A stretch of DNA of 64,000 nucleotides, from the NCBI GenBank assembly GCA_033032175.1, contig CM065312.1, positions 8,928,001 to 8,992,000 on the forward strand, written 5' to 3'. The position numbers and the translations under genes are program-made. The notes below the pieces were generated by a model. The model ran no database searches. It saw only the letters and a program-made list of their open reading frames with translations, and had not been told where the DNA came from. Shown here in pieces: positions 50,401-61,921 of this stretch. The DNA is from Saturnia japonica (Eukaryota > Arthropoda > Insecta > Lepidoptera > Saturniidae). The number at the start of each line of letters is the position of its first letter. The first letter of the stretch is position 1.

Positions 50401-50900
50401 GTCATCGTGCATACAGTCCCGACCTGGCACAATGCGGCTTCCTATTTTCACAAATCAAGAATTAATCACGCGGTCAACGATTCTCAACACCATTCATGTT
50501 TCCGAGGTCACCATGGAGGAGTGGCATAAATGTTTTGAAAATTGATTTACTCGATCATAAAAGTGTATTGCAAGGGAGAATATTTTGAGAAACAGTAAAT
50601 GGTTTTTTTACATGTCATAGTATTTTTTCTTATTCATTTCAAAAATTTTTAGTGTGGCCCCACATAATAAGGCGAAAAATTAAACGTATTATTACAAAAC
50701 ATATCAAAATTCACACTAAGAGTCCCTAAAGTCATAGTTATCCTGAGGGTTTAATAAAAAAAAAATTTTTTTTTCTTTTTACAGATAACTGTCATGTTGA
50801 AGTAATCTACGGTATTTTCTATCACATTTTTAGAGACAAATGGGAATTTATTGACTCAAAACAACTATTATTCGCTTTGCAAGCTGTGAAAATGAATTAA
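44433..50900 (+). CDS. Coq3: Ubiquinone biosynthesis O-methyltransferase, mitochondrial (COQ3)
   Basis: SAM-dependent methyltransferase that performs both O-methylations of the ubiquinone ring in the mitochondrial COQ complex. Six exons: 44433-44512, 45308-45472, 45729-45843, 46209-46343, 47507-47777 and 50785-50900. All have GT..AG borders and matching phases, for 882 nt and 293 aa. The SAM-binding motif I ILDVGCGGGILSE is at about residues 110-122, followed by the acidic strand end AIDAS. Then come YDAVVASEIIEHV, LKPGGRLFFTT and VPKGTHKYEKF, all conserved in animal COQ3. VPFIRDGLL and WWDTKGPLKSLHSYN are also typical. The first 45 or so residues are rich in Ser/Arg with few acids, as expected of a mitochondrial presequence. 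Length is slightly shorter than human COQ3. The last intron (3 kb) contains two mariner elements. No frame break is seen. Confidence 0.93.
44656..44970 (+). other. 104-codon open frame in Coq3 intron 1, unknown
   Basis: MEATFQHVAKIGIWTKNLVP... to stop at 44970. It is less AT-rich than the surrounding intron, with Trp and Cys present throughout. It shares no frame with Coq3 exons. No family recognised; likely a transposon fragment or chance. Confidence 0.25.
46344..47506. other. Coq3 intron 4, probable old LINE debris
   Basis: GC-richer than other introns around 46560-46760 and 47060-47300, with no frame that reads as protein. Possibly an old non-LTR 3' region. Confidence 0.4.
47904..49183 (+). 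mobile_element. Mariner element in Coq3 intron 5 (1,280 bp)
   Basis: Flanked by TA. Inverted repeats of about 28 bp begin GGTCTTTTACCTATGAAATT at left and match the reversed right end apart from one base. Transposase begins at 48092 (MDTLKIRVIMEYEYRRG) with the N-terminal HTH region, WVPHEL and VTCDEKWILFDN. It breaks at about 48635, then continues VMVTVWWSSAGVIHH, has a stop at 48796-48798, then LLLHNNARPHTAQQT and PPYSPDLAPTDYYFF, and another shift at about 48930. The second catalytic Asp (normally HDNARPH) is Asn. Inactive. Confidence 0.93.
49209..50667 (+). mobile_element. Second, older mariner in Coq3 intron 5
   Basis: Degenerate transposase text on the plus strand: CPQWIPHNLTKAKK, DIMTGDETWIYS, then after an insertion VVLEDRGTMNSDWYT, IILHHDNASSHTAR and YSPDLAQCGF. 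The ends are loosely inverted (GGGCGCACAAAAAATTT against GGGGCCACACTAAAAATTT). Starts about 25 bp after the previous mariner. The coding region is split by another element at 49861-50172. Confidence 0.8.
49861..50172. mobile_element. MITE-like insertion inside the second mariner
   Basis: About 310 bp with related inverted ends: CAAGTGTACATAACGC at left, and the right end reversed reads GGGGGCGTTCAAGTGTTACG. It interrupts the mariner transposase text between KPTKVA and the block beginning near TGHVALVVLE. It encodes nothing recognisable. Confidence 0.6.
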
Positions 50901-51703
50901 ACTTATTTCTTCTTATACATATATATTTAAATCGATGTTTATATGTATGAACTGCAAAACGTCTGGAGCAATTTTGATGAAATTTTCAAACAGTCTTCCT
51001 ATTAGCCCAGCAGATGACCCTGTAAAGATTGGTAGCGATCGGATTACTATTCCCTAAGGAATCCAAAATAGCACAGCAACGCTTTGCTAGGATTGCTAGT
51101 TTACATATAAAGTCGATGTCTTTAATTCAGATACAGTTGATGGATTATATTCAAATAAAGTCGAGGGATTTTATTCACATGCGTCGCTTCTGCCAACTCA
51201 CACGTGTAGCCTACAATAATAAAGATGTTCTGACCTGGCTCAGGTTGATGTTCCTGTTTGCTGTTCAGCTCCGTATGGTCGTAGCCTGAAGATGTATAAT
51301 AATGGCCTTTAATCACCTTCAATAAATAATTTATAAAACGCAAAAAGAATTTTCTTTTTCTTAATACTAGTCTATGTAGTATAGATAAAGGCGACGGATT
51401 TTATTTACTTAAAAAGGTTGTGGATTTTATTAATATATAAAGATAATGAGTGTTCTTGTCAGAGATTTATGCGTTTAATGTCATGATTATTTTGTTTTAG
51501 TAAAGTTAGATCCCGGAATAAGTATAAAAGTATTTTTATCTGAATTAATTATATCAATTATTATTATTATTAATTACGATATAATTAATAACTCGGAAGG
51601 ATAAAAAATGACTATTTTTAGTAATGTATAACAACCTAAACCATTCAACCAACTATACTTACTCATTTAGGGTTACAAGAACAAAATTACCAGCATGGTT
51701 GTA

Positions 51704-53011
51704 CAAGGTGTCCAGAAAGGGTATCGGGTATTTGTAAGTTCAATGAAACAAAAATTATTTGTATGCAATAAAAAAGTTTATTGTTTATTATTAGCATATG
51801 AATTGGAGAATTATTTGGAAAAGATGATGTTATCCAAATGATGACCGTTACGTTGCTGGCACTCTTCTAAACGGAAACGAAGATTGGCGATAACACGTTG
51901 ACACATAGCTATCGATACTGCTGCCATTTCTGACCTGATGTTTTGCTTTAACTGGGTTAGATTCGTCGGATTGTTTTGATAAACCTTACTTTTAAGGTAT
52001 CCCCATGCAAAATAGTCAAGCGGGCTAAGGTCGGGGCTTCTGGGAGGCCAGTTGATGTTACCCCTTCGCGAAATGACTTTATTAGGGAATAATTCGTTAA
52101 CAACTTCCGTTGAGTCATTTGAGGTATGGCAAGTGGCCCCGCCCCATCTTGCTGGAACCACGTTCTTGAGTTGAAACCTGCAAACTCCTGCAACTCTGGG
52201 ACCAAAAAATTTCGCAACATATCGCAATAACGGTCACTATTCACATTAATTGCTCGGCCTCGTTGATCTTCATGAAAATAAGGACCAATTATGCCTTTAG
52301 CAGACATAGCGGCCCAAACAACGACCTTTGGGCTATGCAGGGGTCGTTCATGCTTTTGTCTCGGATTCTCCACTGCCCAGTACCGACAATTCTGCTTATT
52401 AACATGACCATTCAGGTGAAAATTTGATTCGTCACTGAACAGTATGTTGTTAAAGTTGTTAAATCGCGGCAGCATTTCGTTCGCAAAATTCAGTCGATTA
52501 GCATAGTCCGTATCCTTCAATTCTTGAACCAATTGAATTTTATAGGCTTTTAGATGTAAGTCTTTCTTTAAAATCGAATGTAAAGACGATTTTTTGATGT
52601 TCAACGCTTGGCTTCGCTTTCGGATGGATAAAGACGGATTTTGCCGAACCGACGCCTCAACTTCTTCAATTGTATCTTCATCGCGAACTGAACGAGGACA
52701 ACCAGAGTTTTGAATTTTAACTGTCGCACCTGTATTCTCGAACATCCTGATCCATTTCCTAATGCTATCGTCACTTGGCGCGTGGCGTGTACGATATTCC
52801 GCACGATAGAGACGTTGAGCAGTCACTATTGAATCACCATTACGATAATACGCTCGTACGCAAAATGCGCGATGCGTCCCCGAGTACTGTTCCATCATGA
52901 CTAAAACTCCACAAAATGGCGGACGCCACGAACCCCTCCCCGCACTCTTTAGACGCCCCGTTTCGAATATGGCGCGAAAACAAATACCCGATACCCTTTC
53001 TGGACACCTTA
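51704..53011 (-). mobile_element. DD41D-type mariner, almost intact
   Basis: 1,308 bp between TA sites with about 30-bp inverted repeats (AAGGTGTCCAGAAAGGGTAT at the left end, the same reversed at the right). Carries one transposase reading frame broken only once. Flanks are AT-rich intergenic DNA between Coq3 and the unknown gene. Confidence 0.93.
51811..52898 (-). pseudogene. Tc1/mariner transposase (DD41D), one 5-bp frameshift
   Basis: Starts MMEQYSGTHRAFCVRAYY, with an N-terminal helix-turn-helix (YRTRHAPSDDSIRKWIRMF) and a second one (SIRKRSQALNIKKSSLH). Catalytic blocks: ILFSDESNFHLNG (first Asp), TWFQQDGA (second Asp) and RSPDLSPLDYFAWGYL (third Asp). The second and third Asp are separated by 41 residues in the reading-frame-corrected alignment, the DD41D spacing. 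The single break is at about 52140, where GGGGC is duplicated just after the second Asp. Total coding length is 1,088 nt, which is 5 more than a multiple of 3, so this duplication accounts exactly for the frame loss. Confidence 0.9.
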
Positions 53012-53584
53012 TATATTTTCACATTTAGATACCAATAAAATGTTTATACATAAATTAAGACAGTTTTGTAAAAATTAGTAACTAAGACGAATAAAGGATC
53101 GTAAATACCTACTAATTCGACTTTTATTTTACGTGAATAACGAAAGTAATACCTAGCGAAACATACCTACCCCCATAGATTTAATTTACTTAAATCTACG
53201 CCTAGCCCAATATATATGAAGATACTAGTGTGAAAATTCTCAGGCTACATAATGCGAATATTTAGTCTCTGTTCTGGTGAAAAAGATGTCTATTGTCTAA
53301 ACAATAAGATGCTGTAGATGCATGCGATTTCTACTATAGTACGACAACTTGGTGCGCGACCGTCCTATGTGGCGATAAACGTTGGCGGGGACGAGGTAGC
53401 ACATCACTACGTCAGTACACAAAAGTAAACAGTATGTTGGCTCGGCAGTATTATTAATATAATTATTTTAGGTAGATACCTACCTACTTTTACCTATATT
53501 TATCGTGTTTCTCACCTTACTAAAAACCAACTCGCCTATAATACACAAATAGCAAACAATAATATTTACCTACTGTAAAAATGA

Positions 53585-53776
53585 ATGAATGTTGCAATAA
53601 AACCCGAAATATCGTACGTAAATGACGAACCTAGACCACACCGAGTTGTCCCTTTACTTGCAGATGGTTCACGTTTGTTCCGTTCCTTAGCATTCTCTGT
53701 GTATGGGAATATTGAGTCGTATGACATTAGCCGTTCTATAGTCGAGTATGTGGGACACTTACCTACATTATACTGA
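53585..53776 (+). pseudogene. OTU-type cysteine protease domain fragment
   Basis: 63-aa frame with VVPLLADGSRLFRSLAFSVY followed by GNIESYDISRSIVEYV, the N-terminal block of OTU deubiquitinase-like domains. OTU enzymes have D-G-(S/N)-C-L-F-R; here the catalytic Cys position is Arg (CGT, one base from TGT). No His-containing C-terminal part follows; stops appear within 100 bp. Such fragments are often transposon-linked in Lepidoptera (from memory). It lies about 500 bp upstream of the unknown gene, whose exons do not use its frame. Confidence 0.5.
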
Positions 53777-54306
53777 TCTGTATTCGACCGCAATGCTGAA
53801 AACTATCCCCTACGATTCTGTGAAGAAAATCAGTAGCTGACTGACAAGATATATTTATTATCCGAGAAAAAAGGGGGATGACCTACAAAAAGAAGTTAGA
53901 TCTCATCAAAAACATTTTAATTACTGTTGATTAAAATGTTTTAAGCTCGTATAATTACGTACAGTAGATTATAAAGAATGGAATTTAACGAGTGAAAGAT
54001 AGGCCATACTTTAGCCAAAATTATTCGTTTTTTTATATCCACCTCCTACACTTGGCCGTTTATGAGAATTCACTATTTTTTATAGAAAAATCATCTGAAA
54101 CGAGACTTGGCCCGTTTTTTACAGCATGTTTTACTTGGAATAATACTTTTTACTGTTTACAATTTGATTTATAGTTACCTACGTCAAAGTCATTAACTAT
54201 TCTATTAGTCAAGTCACGTAAATAACATGCAGAGTCAGTAAAATCGCAAATAAGCAATAATACATTATATTTTAAGTTTTTCGAACAATATGTTATAAAT
54301 AAAAAT

Positions 54307-57300
54307 ATGTCCCTTGTAAAGCTCTTAAAGGCACCAATAAAATTATTTAGAAAAGACGTGATAACATTTGTTCTTATCAGGCGCTATGATTTAGGAAGTA
54401 AGTACTCTTACAAATATCATCAAATGCATTCATTCATTGTGTCGTCATTGATTTTCTGAATATCTGACAAACAATATTTTTACTTGGAATAATTATACCC
54501 TTAAAATACCGGTACTTTTAAATATGAAAAGTTAGGGCACAGAGAAAATCTCTTCGGAAATTTATCTCTGCTTGGGTCAGCCCCACTGGTAAAATACCTC
54601 CACTGTACAGATAAATAAACTTATTAATGTGTTCCTGCTGTGAATACGGTTTCCAAAGCTCCTGTGGGAGAAGGGTTTCAAGGTCTGCAACACGCAAATG
54701 ATACGTCTGGTGTTAGAAGCGTCCATAGGCCTTGGTCTATGCCGTAACGGTAGTGCCCAGACACGGCAAACTGGAGGTGCGCACAAATGGCCAGACCAGG
54801 ACCACAAACAATACCTATAATAAAAAATTTCAAGGGCGCAGTTATAGAAGCTTTCACCGGGCCCATAAAAGACTAAGCTCGCACCGGGCGCGTAAAAGAC
54901 TAAGCTCGCACCGGGCGCGTAAAAGACTAAGCTCGCACCGGGCGCGTAAAAGACTAACCTCGCACCGGGCGCATAAAAGACTAAGCTTGCACCGGGCGCG
55001 TAAAAGGCTAGTTACGGCCAATACTGGCTACGGTAACTGCTTAGGTACCAGCACATGCTTAGTTCGCTTGTTCGCCACCAAAGGTGAAAAAAAAGGTAAT
55101 GATAAGTCTACCTTTTAGCTCTCGACAAAAAACTGCACTACATCGCAGTAAAGCCATCCGCGTCTTTAGCTGTTCTACGTCAAAAGATATGGTTTTTACT
55201 TGACTTGCCTGATTACTGCGACGAAGTCATCGTTCTCAAATCTTCGAATGACGCGGAAATACCTTTAACAGAGCTTCGAAAGGGAAATGATCCGGAACAT
55301 CCGTATTTTCTAGAAGTATGGCCGCCTGGTAAGAAGTCCTATAGTAAGTAGCGTTCCACTAGATTATTTTCATCTAGGTAAGGAAGTACTGTAAATTTAC
55401 TGTGCTTACCTACCATATTATTTATCTAATCTACATTAATAAACCTATACCCACCTAGTTTTATTTGCAAATATAATTTTCAAAATTTGTGATATACCTA
55501 TCTATATAAAGTTACATAAAGGCAAGTGATCACGAATATGACCACAGAACAAAGTTTCTCTTTATTGCATGAATATGACATTTAAAATCATTTGTAGGTA
55601 CGACTGTATTTCATTTAAAAACGGATTGATCGATTTTTATGCAATTTTTTACACATGAGTTTATTTCATTCGGTCATTCCTCAATCAATAGATTGGCGCT
55701 ATAAGAATTCTGAATAATACTTCAAGAAATCATAAAATATGAGTAATATCAAATACTTATGTTAAAAAATCTTATTGTGAAAGTATGTATTTCCTTCAAT
55801 CACGCTCAAACGTGGAATTGGACATAGAATCCCTTTTTATATAATCTATGCCTAGTGTAGTGTGCGGGTAACTGCAAGTCTACATTACATTGAAAAAGCT
55901 ACGTTCAGGTTTAGGATCATATTGCATAAAAATTAACACGAACGAAGTTACTGGCTGTTTTTTAATGATAACAAATATTATACCATCATCTTATTTGTTA
56001 CCCCCTGGTTTTTACTAACAGCTTATCCGTCACGTAATAATTTACTTACAATTGGCAATGGTGAAATTCGAACCCAAAGCAACACGGGAACTGAGACAAT
56101 ATTCGAAAACGAGCGAAAGCATGATGAAACATACGGAGCTAACGTAGCAAGTAAGTTTTTTTTTTTAAATTACCTAAAAATGGCTTGTCATAATTTTACC
56201 GCGCAGTAAAAACCGCACAAAACTACTATATTCTACGCAAATAAAATGCGATATTAGAGTCAAAAACATTTGATCCTGGTTGATGTCATTGTTACTCCAA
56301 TATTTACATAGATTCTCGTTATTTGTTGACCTTACTAGTATTATTGTCATAATATTGAATGATCCATTTGCGTCATTGACAATGTGTTAATAGGTATATC
56401 TATTAAATAAGTAATGGCATTATTTAGATTAAATATAAAACTATACCTATATCTTCTTTCTATTAGTTGGATCTTTGTATTAGTAGTAATTACGAGTATA
56501 CTTATATCGCTGTCTCTCTCGCACATTTCGTGTTCTCAGTACTTGCAAACAGCACTTGTCAATGCGAACAAACCGCAATTTTAAGTGCGACTTGTTTCTG
56601 CACAAACGAATCTACGCTTAGTAGTCGCTTGCCAAATACCTAACGTCGCTAACGAAACAAAGAGGTACGTGACCCGAACACCCGCCGGTTACTTCTTACG
56701 GAGGTAAACGGCTAATTCGGACGGGCCTGGGATCTTAGCCTTTACCTTTTTGCATAGATAAGCCCCGGGTGTGTCACTCCTAACCTTCTTATCCTTACAC
56801 CTTCCATCCAAGAGTGTTTGATTACCAGCCTGCGTCCACTGCCTCAGGATTGCTAGGGACTCCCCGTAGGCCCGATAGGAACTCCTTCCTGCGAGTAATT
56901 GCCGGGCTCGATATAGCCCGATAACTTTATTTCGGCGCATCCCCTGTCCCTTAGGCAGGGAGGTTTGTTTAATTCACACCCCCGTCCTCCGAACGCCATC
57001 GGATATGGCCGGTCGTTCCAAGTTTTTTGTGTTCGAGCTCCTACGTATGAAGCTATCATGCGTCTAAAAACCGGAACGTATATAAAAATACGTCAGTAGC
57101 TCTGACGTAATAGATCACCACCAATCGGCCGCGTAGAGCCGTAGTACCGGTAGAGTTCGACGACTCCCGCCCAAGCCCCGATCCAACTCAGAAGACAAAT
57201 TTATCGGTTCCGCCTGACCGAATGACGGCTTCACCACAGTCACACAAAAGACCAAAAGAACCGCACCCAGGTCAACGGACGAAACCCACGTGCAAAAAAC

Positions 57301-59661
57301 TTCGAGATCTGTTCTCGGCACTCGCGACGTTTGCACCTTCCGCATCCGCCGCCGCGAGAGAGCAAGCCCTCCCGGCCTCCGTTACCATCCAGGACAAGTC
57401 GGCCTGGACCAAACTCGATAACACGCTGAAAGCAGCGAAAATCCACCACACCTCCGCCCGCTAACTACCCTTCTCTCCGCAAGAACAATTTTGCCTACTA
57501 TACTTACGGCCTCAAAGAGGAGCCCGTCCTTTGCGTAGTCATTCGCCGCATACCGGCCGAGGTCACCACCGAGGAGGTTCCTACTCACCTCACTCCAGTT
57601 CCAAAACTACCCATTCCGCGAAGTACATCGCATGTACAACAGCGATAAGCAACCATACCAGATGGTTGTCTTCGATAAGACTCCCGTGAGTAAATCAATT
57701 TTCAACGTCCCTTCTGTGTGTAGCCTCTCAGGCATCATAGTAGAATACCCCCAAAAAACAAACGTCCCATCGCAGTGTCATAACTTAAAGTTATACGGGC
57801 ACTCCGCCGGTAACTGTCTCCTTCGTCCGCGGTGCGTTAAGTGCCTAGAAGCCTTTTGCGGCTGCCCCAAAGCCCCGCATTCTAGGCGTCCACGCCAGAC
57901 GAGACCACCTGCTCCTCGGAGGGCAACGCGCACCTCAGTCCCCCGAACACGACCACAGCCGCTCCCGACCCTCCCGAGCATGACCCGCGCTCCGCCAGGC
58001 TCCGTCCCCGCACCTCGTGTGCCCACCAGCCCATGCGATCCCATCAGGCCCCATGGAGCCCACCGTCCCAAACCCCAGCCCCTTATGGCTCAGGCCCCCG
58101 CACCACGTGCCCCGAACACAGACGTAGACCTCAAGTCTTGCTCCTGCGCGAGCTTGAGACCAAGGAGGTCATTGCATACGACGAATGCGGCGTAGTCATT
58201 GCCATCAGGCTTTTTCCAAGGGTCGCTAATTTACCATAAACGTTACCTAAACTGCATGCCCTCTCGAACTTACCAATATGGAAGTATCAATGTGCAGAAT
58301 AGGCATGACTGATCATCCATCAACCACGCAAGTATCGGTCGGTAGAAGATCAATCGGTAGGTACCTTACGGACAGGTCGCCCCCGTCTAGCTTAGATAGA
58401 ATCGCAGTCATACTGGAATCGGTAGCAGAAGCCGACTTAGCGGTCAATTCCCTGGTCGACCACTTCCAAGTCTGCATCACAGAGTCCTCGAGAGAGATCG
58501 AAGCAGTAAAAGTTCACCGCTTTGTACTCCCTGCCAACGTGCAAGCGTTGATCACGGAAAAGAACGCCGCGACACGTGCATCTAGGGAAAACCGCACGGT
58601 AACGCACACTCCAGAGAGTGATTAAAGCCCGTACAGCCGAGTTCAGAGGTCATAGATGGGACAACCTCGTTGAGGGTCTCAAACCGTTCCATCTCGTCTA
58701 ATGGAATCTCGCCCGATCCCTAAAAATAGATGTCTCTAATCCGACGCCATCCCCCGATAGGGACTCCGGTCTTCCACCCGCGTTCGATAGTGTAGATAAA
58801 GAGGAATGCCTTGCCGCAAATCTGGTGCTCCACTCACTGCGATAATGTAGTCCGCAAAAATATCAGCTCTATCGAAAAATCAGTACGAAGTCTAATTGCT
58901 ATAGCCCCTGCGGATACCCTAACTGCGGTCACATTTGAAGAAGTCTGTTCGATAATTAAAGGCCTTAAATGTAGAAAGTCTCCCGGTGCCGACGACATTA
59001 GAAACGAATTACTCAAACTTCTTTCCGATCATCTCATCAGCCCTTTAAGCCGATCATCTTCAATGTAGCAATCGCCCACTGCCACTTATCAGCCGCCTGG
59101 AAAACGGCCATAGTGATAGTTATTCACAAGCCCGGCGAGAAAGCTTCGCTTCCCCAATAGCTATCGCCCGATCAGTTTCCTTAACACCCTAGGGAAACTA
59201 CGAACGGCTCCTTCTGAACCGTCTCAAGACCGTTATTAACGATAAAAACTTATATCCATCTGAGCAGTCCGGTTTTCGCGCCAAACATTCTTGCAGACAT
59301 CAAGTAAACCGCCTCACGAAGTACGTCAGTTCTAAATGTGGTATATTTTTCGGTATCAGTTTAAAGAATAAATATACCGTACAACTTATCAGGTTTTTTT
59401 TTTGCAGCCGGTACAATGATATCAGATGATACCATGGCTATGAATAAATTTAGAGTTTCTCCCAATTCACAGCCATTGAACAAAGTGAACTTCAATTATG
59501 TAAAATCGGATGTGTCTTGTAAAATTTCTAGTACATCGTTCTTCACGTTGAACAGAAGAAAAAGTCGCGACAGCTTTGTTAACGTATTATTGAAAATACA
59601 AAGTGATTTATCGACACTCAGTAATAAATTGTCCAATTTAGAAACAAAGATACCGGTTTAA
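54307..59661 (+). CDS. Four-exon gene of unknown function, probable ubiquitin-like fold
   Basis: Exons 54307-54397, 55119-55328, 56022-56150 and 59408-59661 join with GTAAG donors (all four bases after GT match at exons 1-3), pyrimidine-rich AG acceptors and matching phase (1,1,1). The result is 684 nt and 227 aa. Exon 1 starts MSLVKLLKAPIKLF and is basic. Exon 2 encodes LHYIAVKPSASLAVLRQKIW and then PDYCDEVIVLKSSNDAEIPL and a tail ending FLEVWPPG. This beta-beta-helix-beta spacing looks like a ubiquitin-like fold, but there is no C-terminal Gly-Gly for conjugation. The last exon is Ser/Asn-rich and ends in a short heptad-like helix (LLKIQSDLSTLSNKLSNLET), a possible coiled coil. I do not recognise the family. 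Intron 1 has a 27-bp tandem repeat and intron 3 a degraded LINE. Gene reality is supported by splice and phase agreement; function is unknown. Confidence 0.72.
54530..54780. repeat. Dispersed repeat, copy 2, in intron 1 of the unknown gene
   Basis: Partner of 10690-10950: GGGCACAGAGAAAATCTC, ACCTCCACTGTAC and AGCTCCTGTGGGAGAAGGGT. Non-coding. Confidence 0.6.
54851..55012 (+). repeat. 27-bp tandem repeat, six copies
   Basis: Unit CTCGCACCGGGCGCGTAAAAG followed by ACTAAG. Units start at 54851, 54878, 54905, 54932, 54959 and 54986; the first and last are the most diverged and the central three nearly identical. The unit length is a multiple of three, so one frame reads SHRARKRLS over and over. 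It lies in intron 1 and is GC-rich against an AT-rich background. Confidence 0.92.
57222..59335 (+). pseudogene. Jockey-like LINE remnant in intron 3 of the unknown gene
   Basis: Gag part starts near 57222 (MTASPQSHKRPKEPHP). The zinc-knuckle text CHNLKLYGHSAGNCLLRPRC and VKCLE is at about 57775-57855. Most of the endonuclease is missing. RT N-terminal text follows: VCSIIKGLKCRKSPGADDI at 58945-59010, then WKTAIVIVIHKPGEKASLPQ and EQSGFRAKHS by 59290. It is cut off before the RT catalytic box. Frame breaks are many. The GC-rich stretch 56650-57110 upstream may be its 5' UTR. Confidence 0.75.
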
Positions 59662-60595
59662 AACTTTTGTAAATTAGATAATTATTCATGGAGTTCACCT
59701 AAATAAAAATTAAACATACAAGTTATTTTTGTTTCATTACAACTATATATATAAAACATACTTGTAGTAAGCAGAAAGCGCGCGAGATGAATGCAATCGG
59801 GGCCCGAGGTAAAAAGCGGAAGCATTTTCCCCCGCCGCGCCGTCCGGACGCCTCGCCTCACGCGCCCTACTGTAGTGATGTGAATACTGTTTTGACAACT
59901 ATCGTAGGTACGCTTACTGATCGCGTTAATAAGTATTCAAGTCGCTATGCTGCTAGTGCTATTTTTAATAATGACTGATCCGTGCCCATCAAGTTTTGTT
60001 ACAAATAAAAATGTTATTATTCATCGTCGAACACGGGAAATGGCGAAAAATGAATCTGGTGGTTATTAAATTTCTGAGATTTATTTTTTCACTTTAAATT
60101 TTTGTTTGAATTGATAATAAAAATGTATGTTAAATTACTTACCTTGTTTTTTCATTATGTTAACCAAGATGAAAATGTCAAATTTAAAACAACGTTGAAT
60201 TAGGTCACAGCACTATTCGCATTCATTAGCTCTGTATTCACCCCGCGCGCTTACTTGTACTATGGTATTGTTTTGTTAATAACAGATAATATCTGCGAAG
60301 TACAATATACTTACCTACCTAGTAATTTTTATTTGGTGGTATGCACAGTGCAGTCCAAAACAGCGACTAACACGAGATATCGGAAATCCTTCGATGGTCG
60401 CTGCTATCATGCCGTCCTGCAAGCCTATTGGGAGCTGGATATACATTGGTCGATTCCAAAACACTGTAAACAATGAGTCGCTGACGGGTAGTCGAGACCC
60501 AGTCAGGTCCACCTGGTATTTACCCGTTTTATATAGAACTGTTTATAATAAATAAATCGTTATGACCACAATCTTACGTGATCTTTATAACGATT

Positions 60596-60850
60596 TGACT
60601 AGCCTAGTAAAAGACTGGCTCTCGAGTGCAACTACCGGAACACACCTATTGGTGCTTGACGACAGATTTTCAACTTGATAGTAGTAGCTAACCAGGTGGG
60701 TACTAAAAAAATGCCTACCACCATGCTATTGTTTTATCACGACGTTTTCCTTCACCGAAAGTTCAGGCTCATTGCAGGGATTCGAACTCGCATTGATCGA
60801 CGCCATATCCGTACACGCTACCTGACTGAAACAACGGATAGATATCGATG
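60596..60850 (-). repeat. tRNA-derived SINE, family A
   Basis: Minus strand: box B GAGTTCGAATCC, body CTGAACTTTCGGTGAAGGAA and the tail GGTGTGTTCCGGTAGTTGC. Box A is weakly kept. Confidence 0.8.
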
Positions 60851-61921
60851 CCTAACGGCCAAAAAGGGATAAGCTACATTTTTTGCGAAATCGACTTATA
60901 TATATAATTAGAATCGCCTTTTATTTCTGCGTCGTTTGGTCTAAGTTTTGTGACTCTACGATATACTTTTTGTCGATTAGGCGGTCTGTAAATTAGGGTC
61001 CTCAGTCTAATTTGTTTGTCCTAAACGACATTCATTTTGGCGTTTGTTTTTATTTTGCTGGTTACATAAAAATAGTATTTCAAATTTGAAACATGTTATT
61101 TGGGTTTTTTATAAAATTTTCTTTCTTGATCGTTAATCTATTTAGGCTAGAAATAATTTATGTAGAAAGGTACAGTTATTACATTATGCTACAATTTTTA
61201 TTTTTCAAAAATTCCGATTAAGATATTAAGCCAGTTTCTTTGAAATATTTGTCATTTATTATATTTAGGCCACATTTTGTAGACTTTGTTTGAGGCTTAG
61301 TATTATTTTTCCTGTCACTGTATTAATAATCGGTGGAACCTATCACAAATTAACCTCACGAATCTTATCTAATTAATTGTCGCATATCCCCTTTTTACCT
61401 CCCGATATTCGAACGAGTGTGGTGGTTAGATAAAAAGGTAAAACTAAAATGTTTCCTTACACCAATTCGATATTACTACAATTTTATTGTGGGATATCTT
61501 GTACAACAAAAACTAAAACGTTTATACATTTCATTAATTCGAAGCCTGGGGTTATTGGTCGCACACTGAATATTGCGAATATTTTGAATATGCGACCGCG
61601 GCACAAGCGCCACTTATGCACACGAGCTATTATGGCGCGCAAAGTTTAGAGCCTGCTTCGATAATTTAAAAGGTAAGATTTTTATAATAATTATAAATGA
61701 TCTATTTGTAAGTAATTGTTAGAGGGAATGGCAGCCCAAATGTTAATGTTTTGACTGTTATAATAGTGCATCGTTAGGTACTTATGATGAAGTGTCTCTA
61801 CATCTTTACAAATTATTGTTTCAGAACATCATGACTTAATAACAATGGGCATCTGATATCATAGACAAAGCATTGCATAATTCAATAATAAATTTCCGTA
61901 TTAGAAGAAAACTTCAGCAAG
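60851..61921. other. No supported feature
   Basis: AT-rich. The frames at 61449-61649 and 61873-62085 lack recognisable content. Confidence 0.5.

Noticed and set aside
56689..57464. Minus-strand frames (for example 56689-57059 and 57240-57588) as a new gene
   Set aside because: They lack family motifs and overlap the GC-rich 5' region and gag of the jockey-like LINE read on the plus strand.
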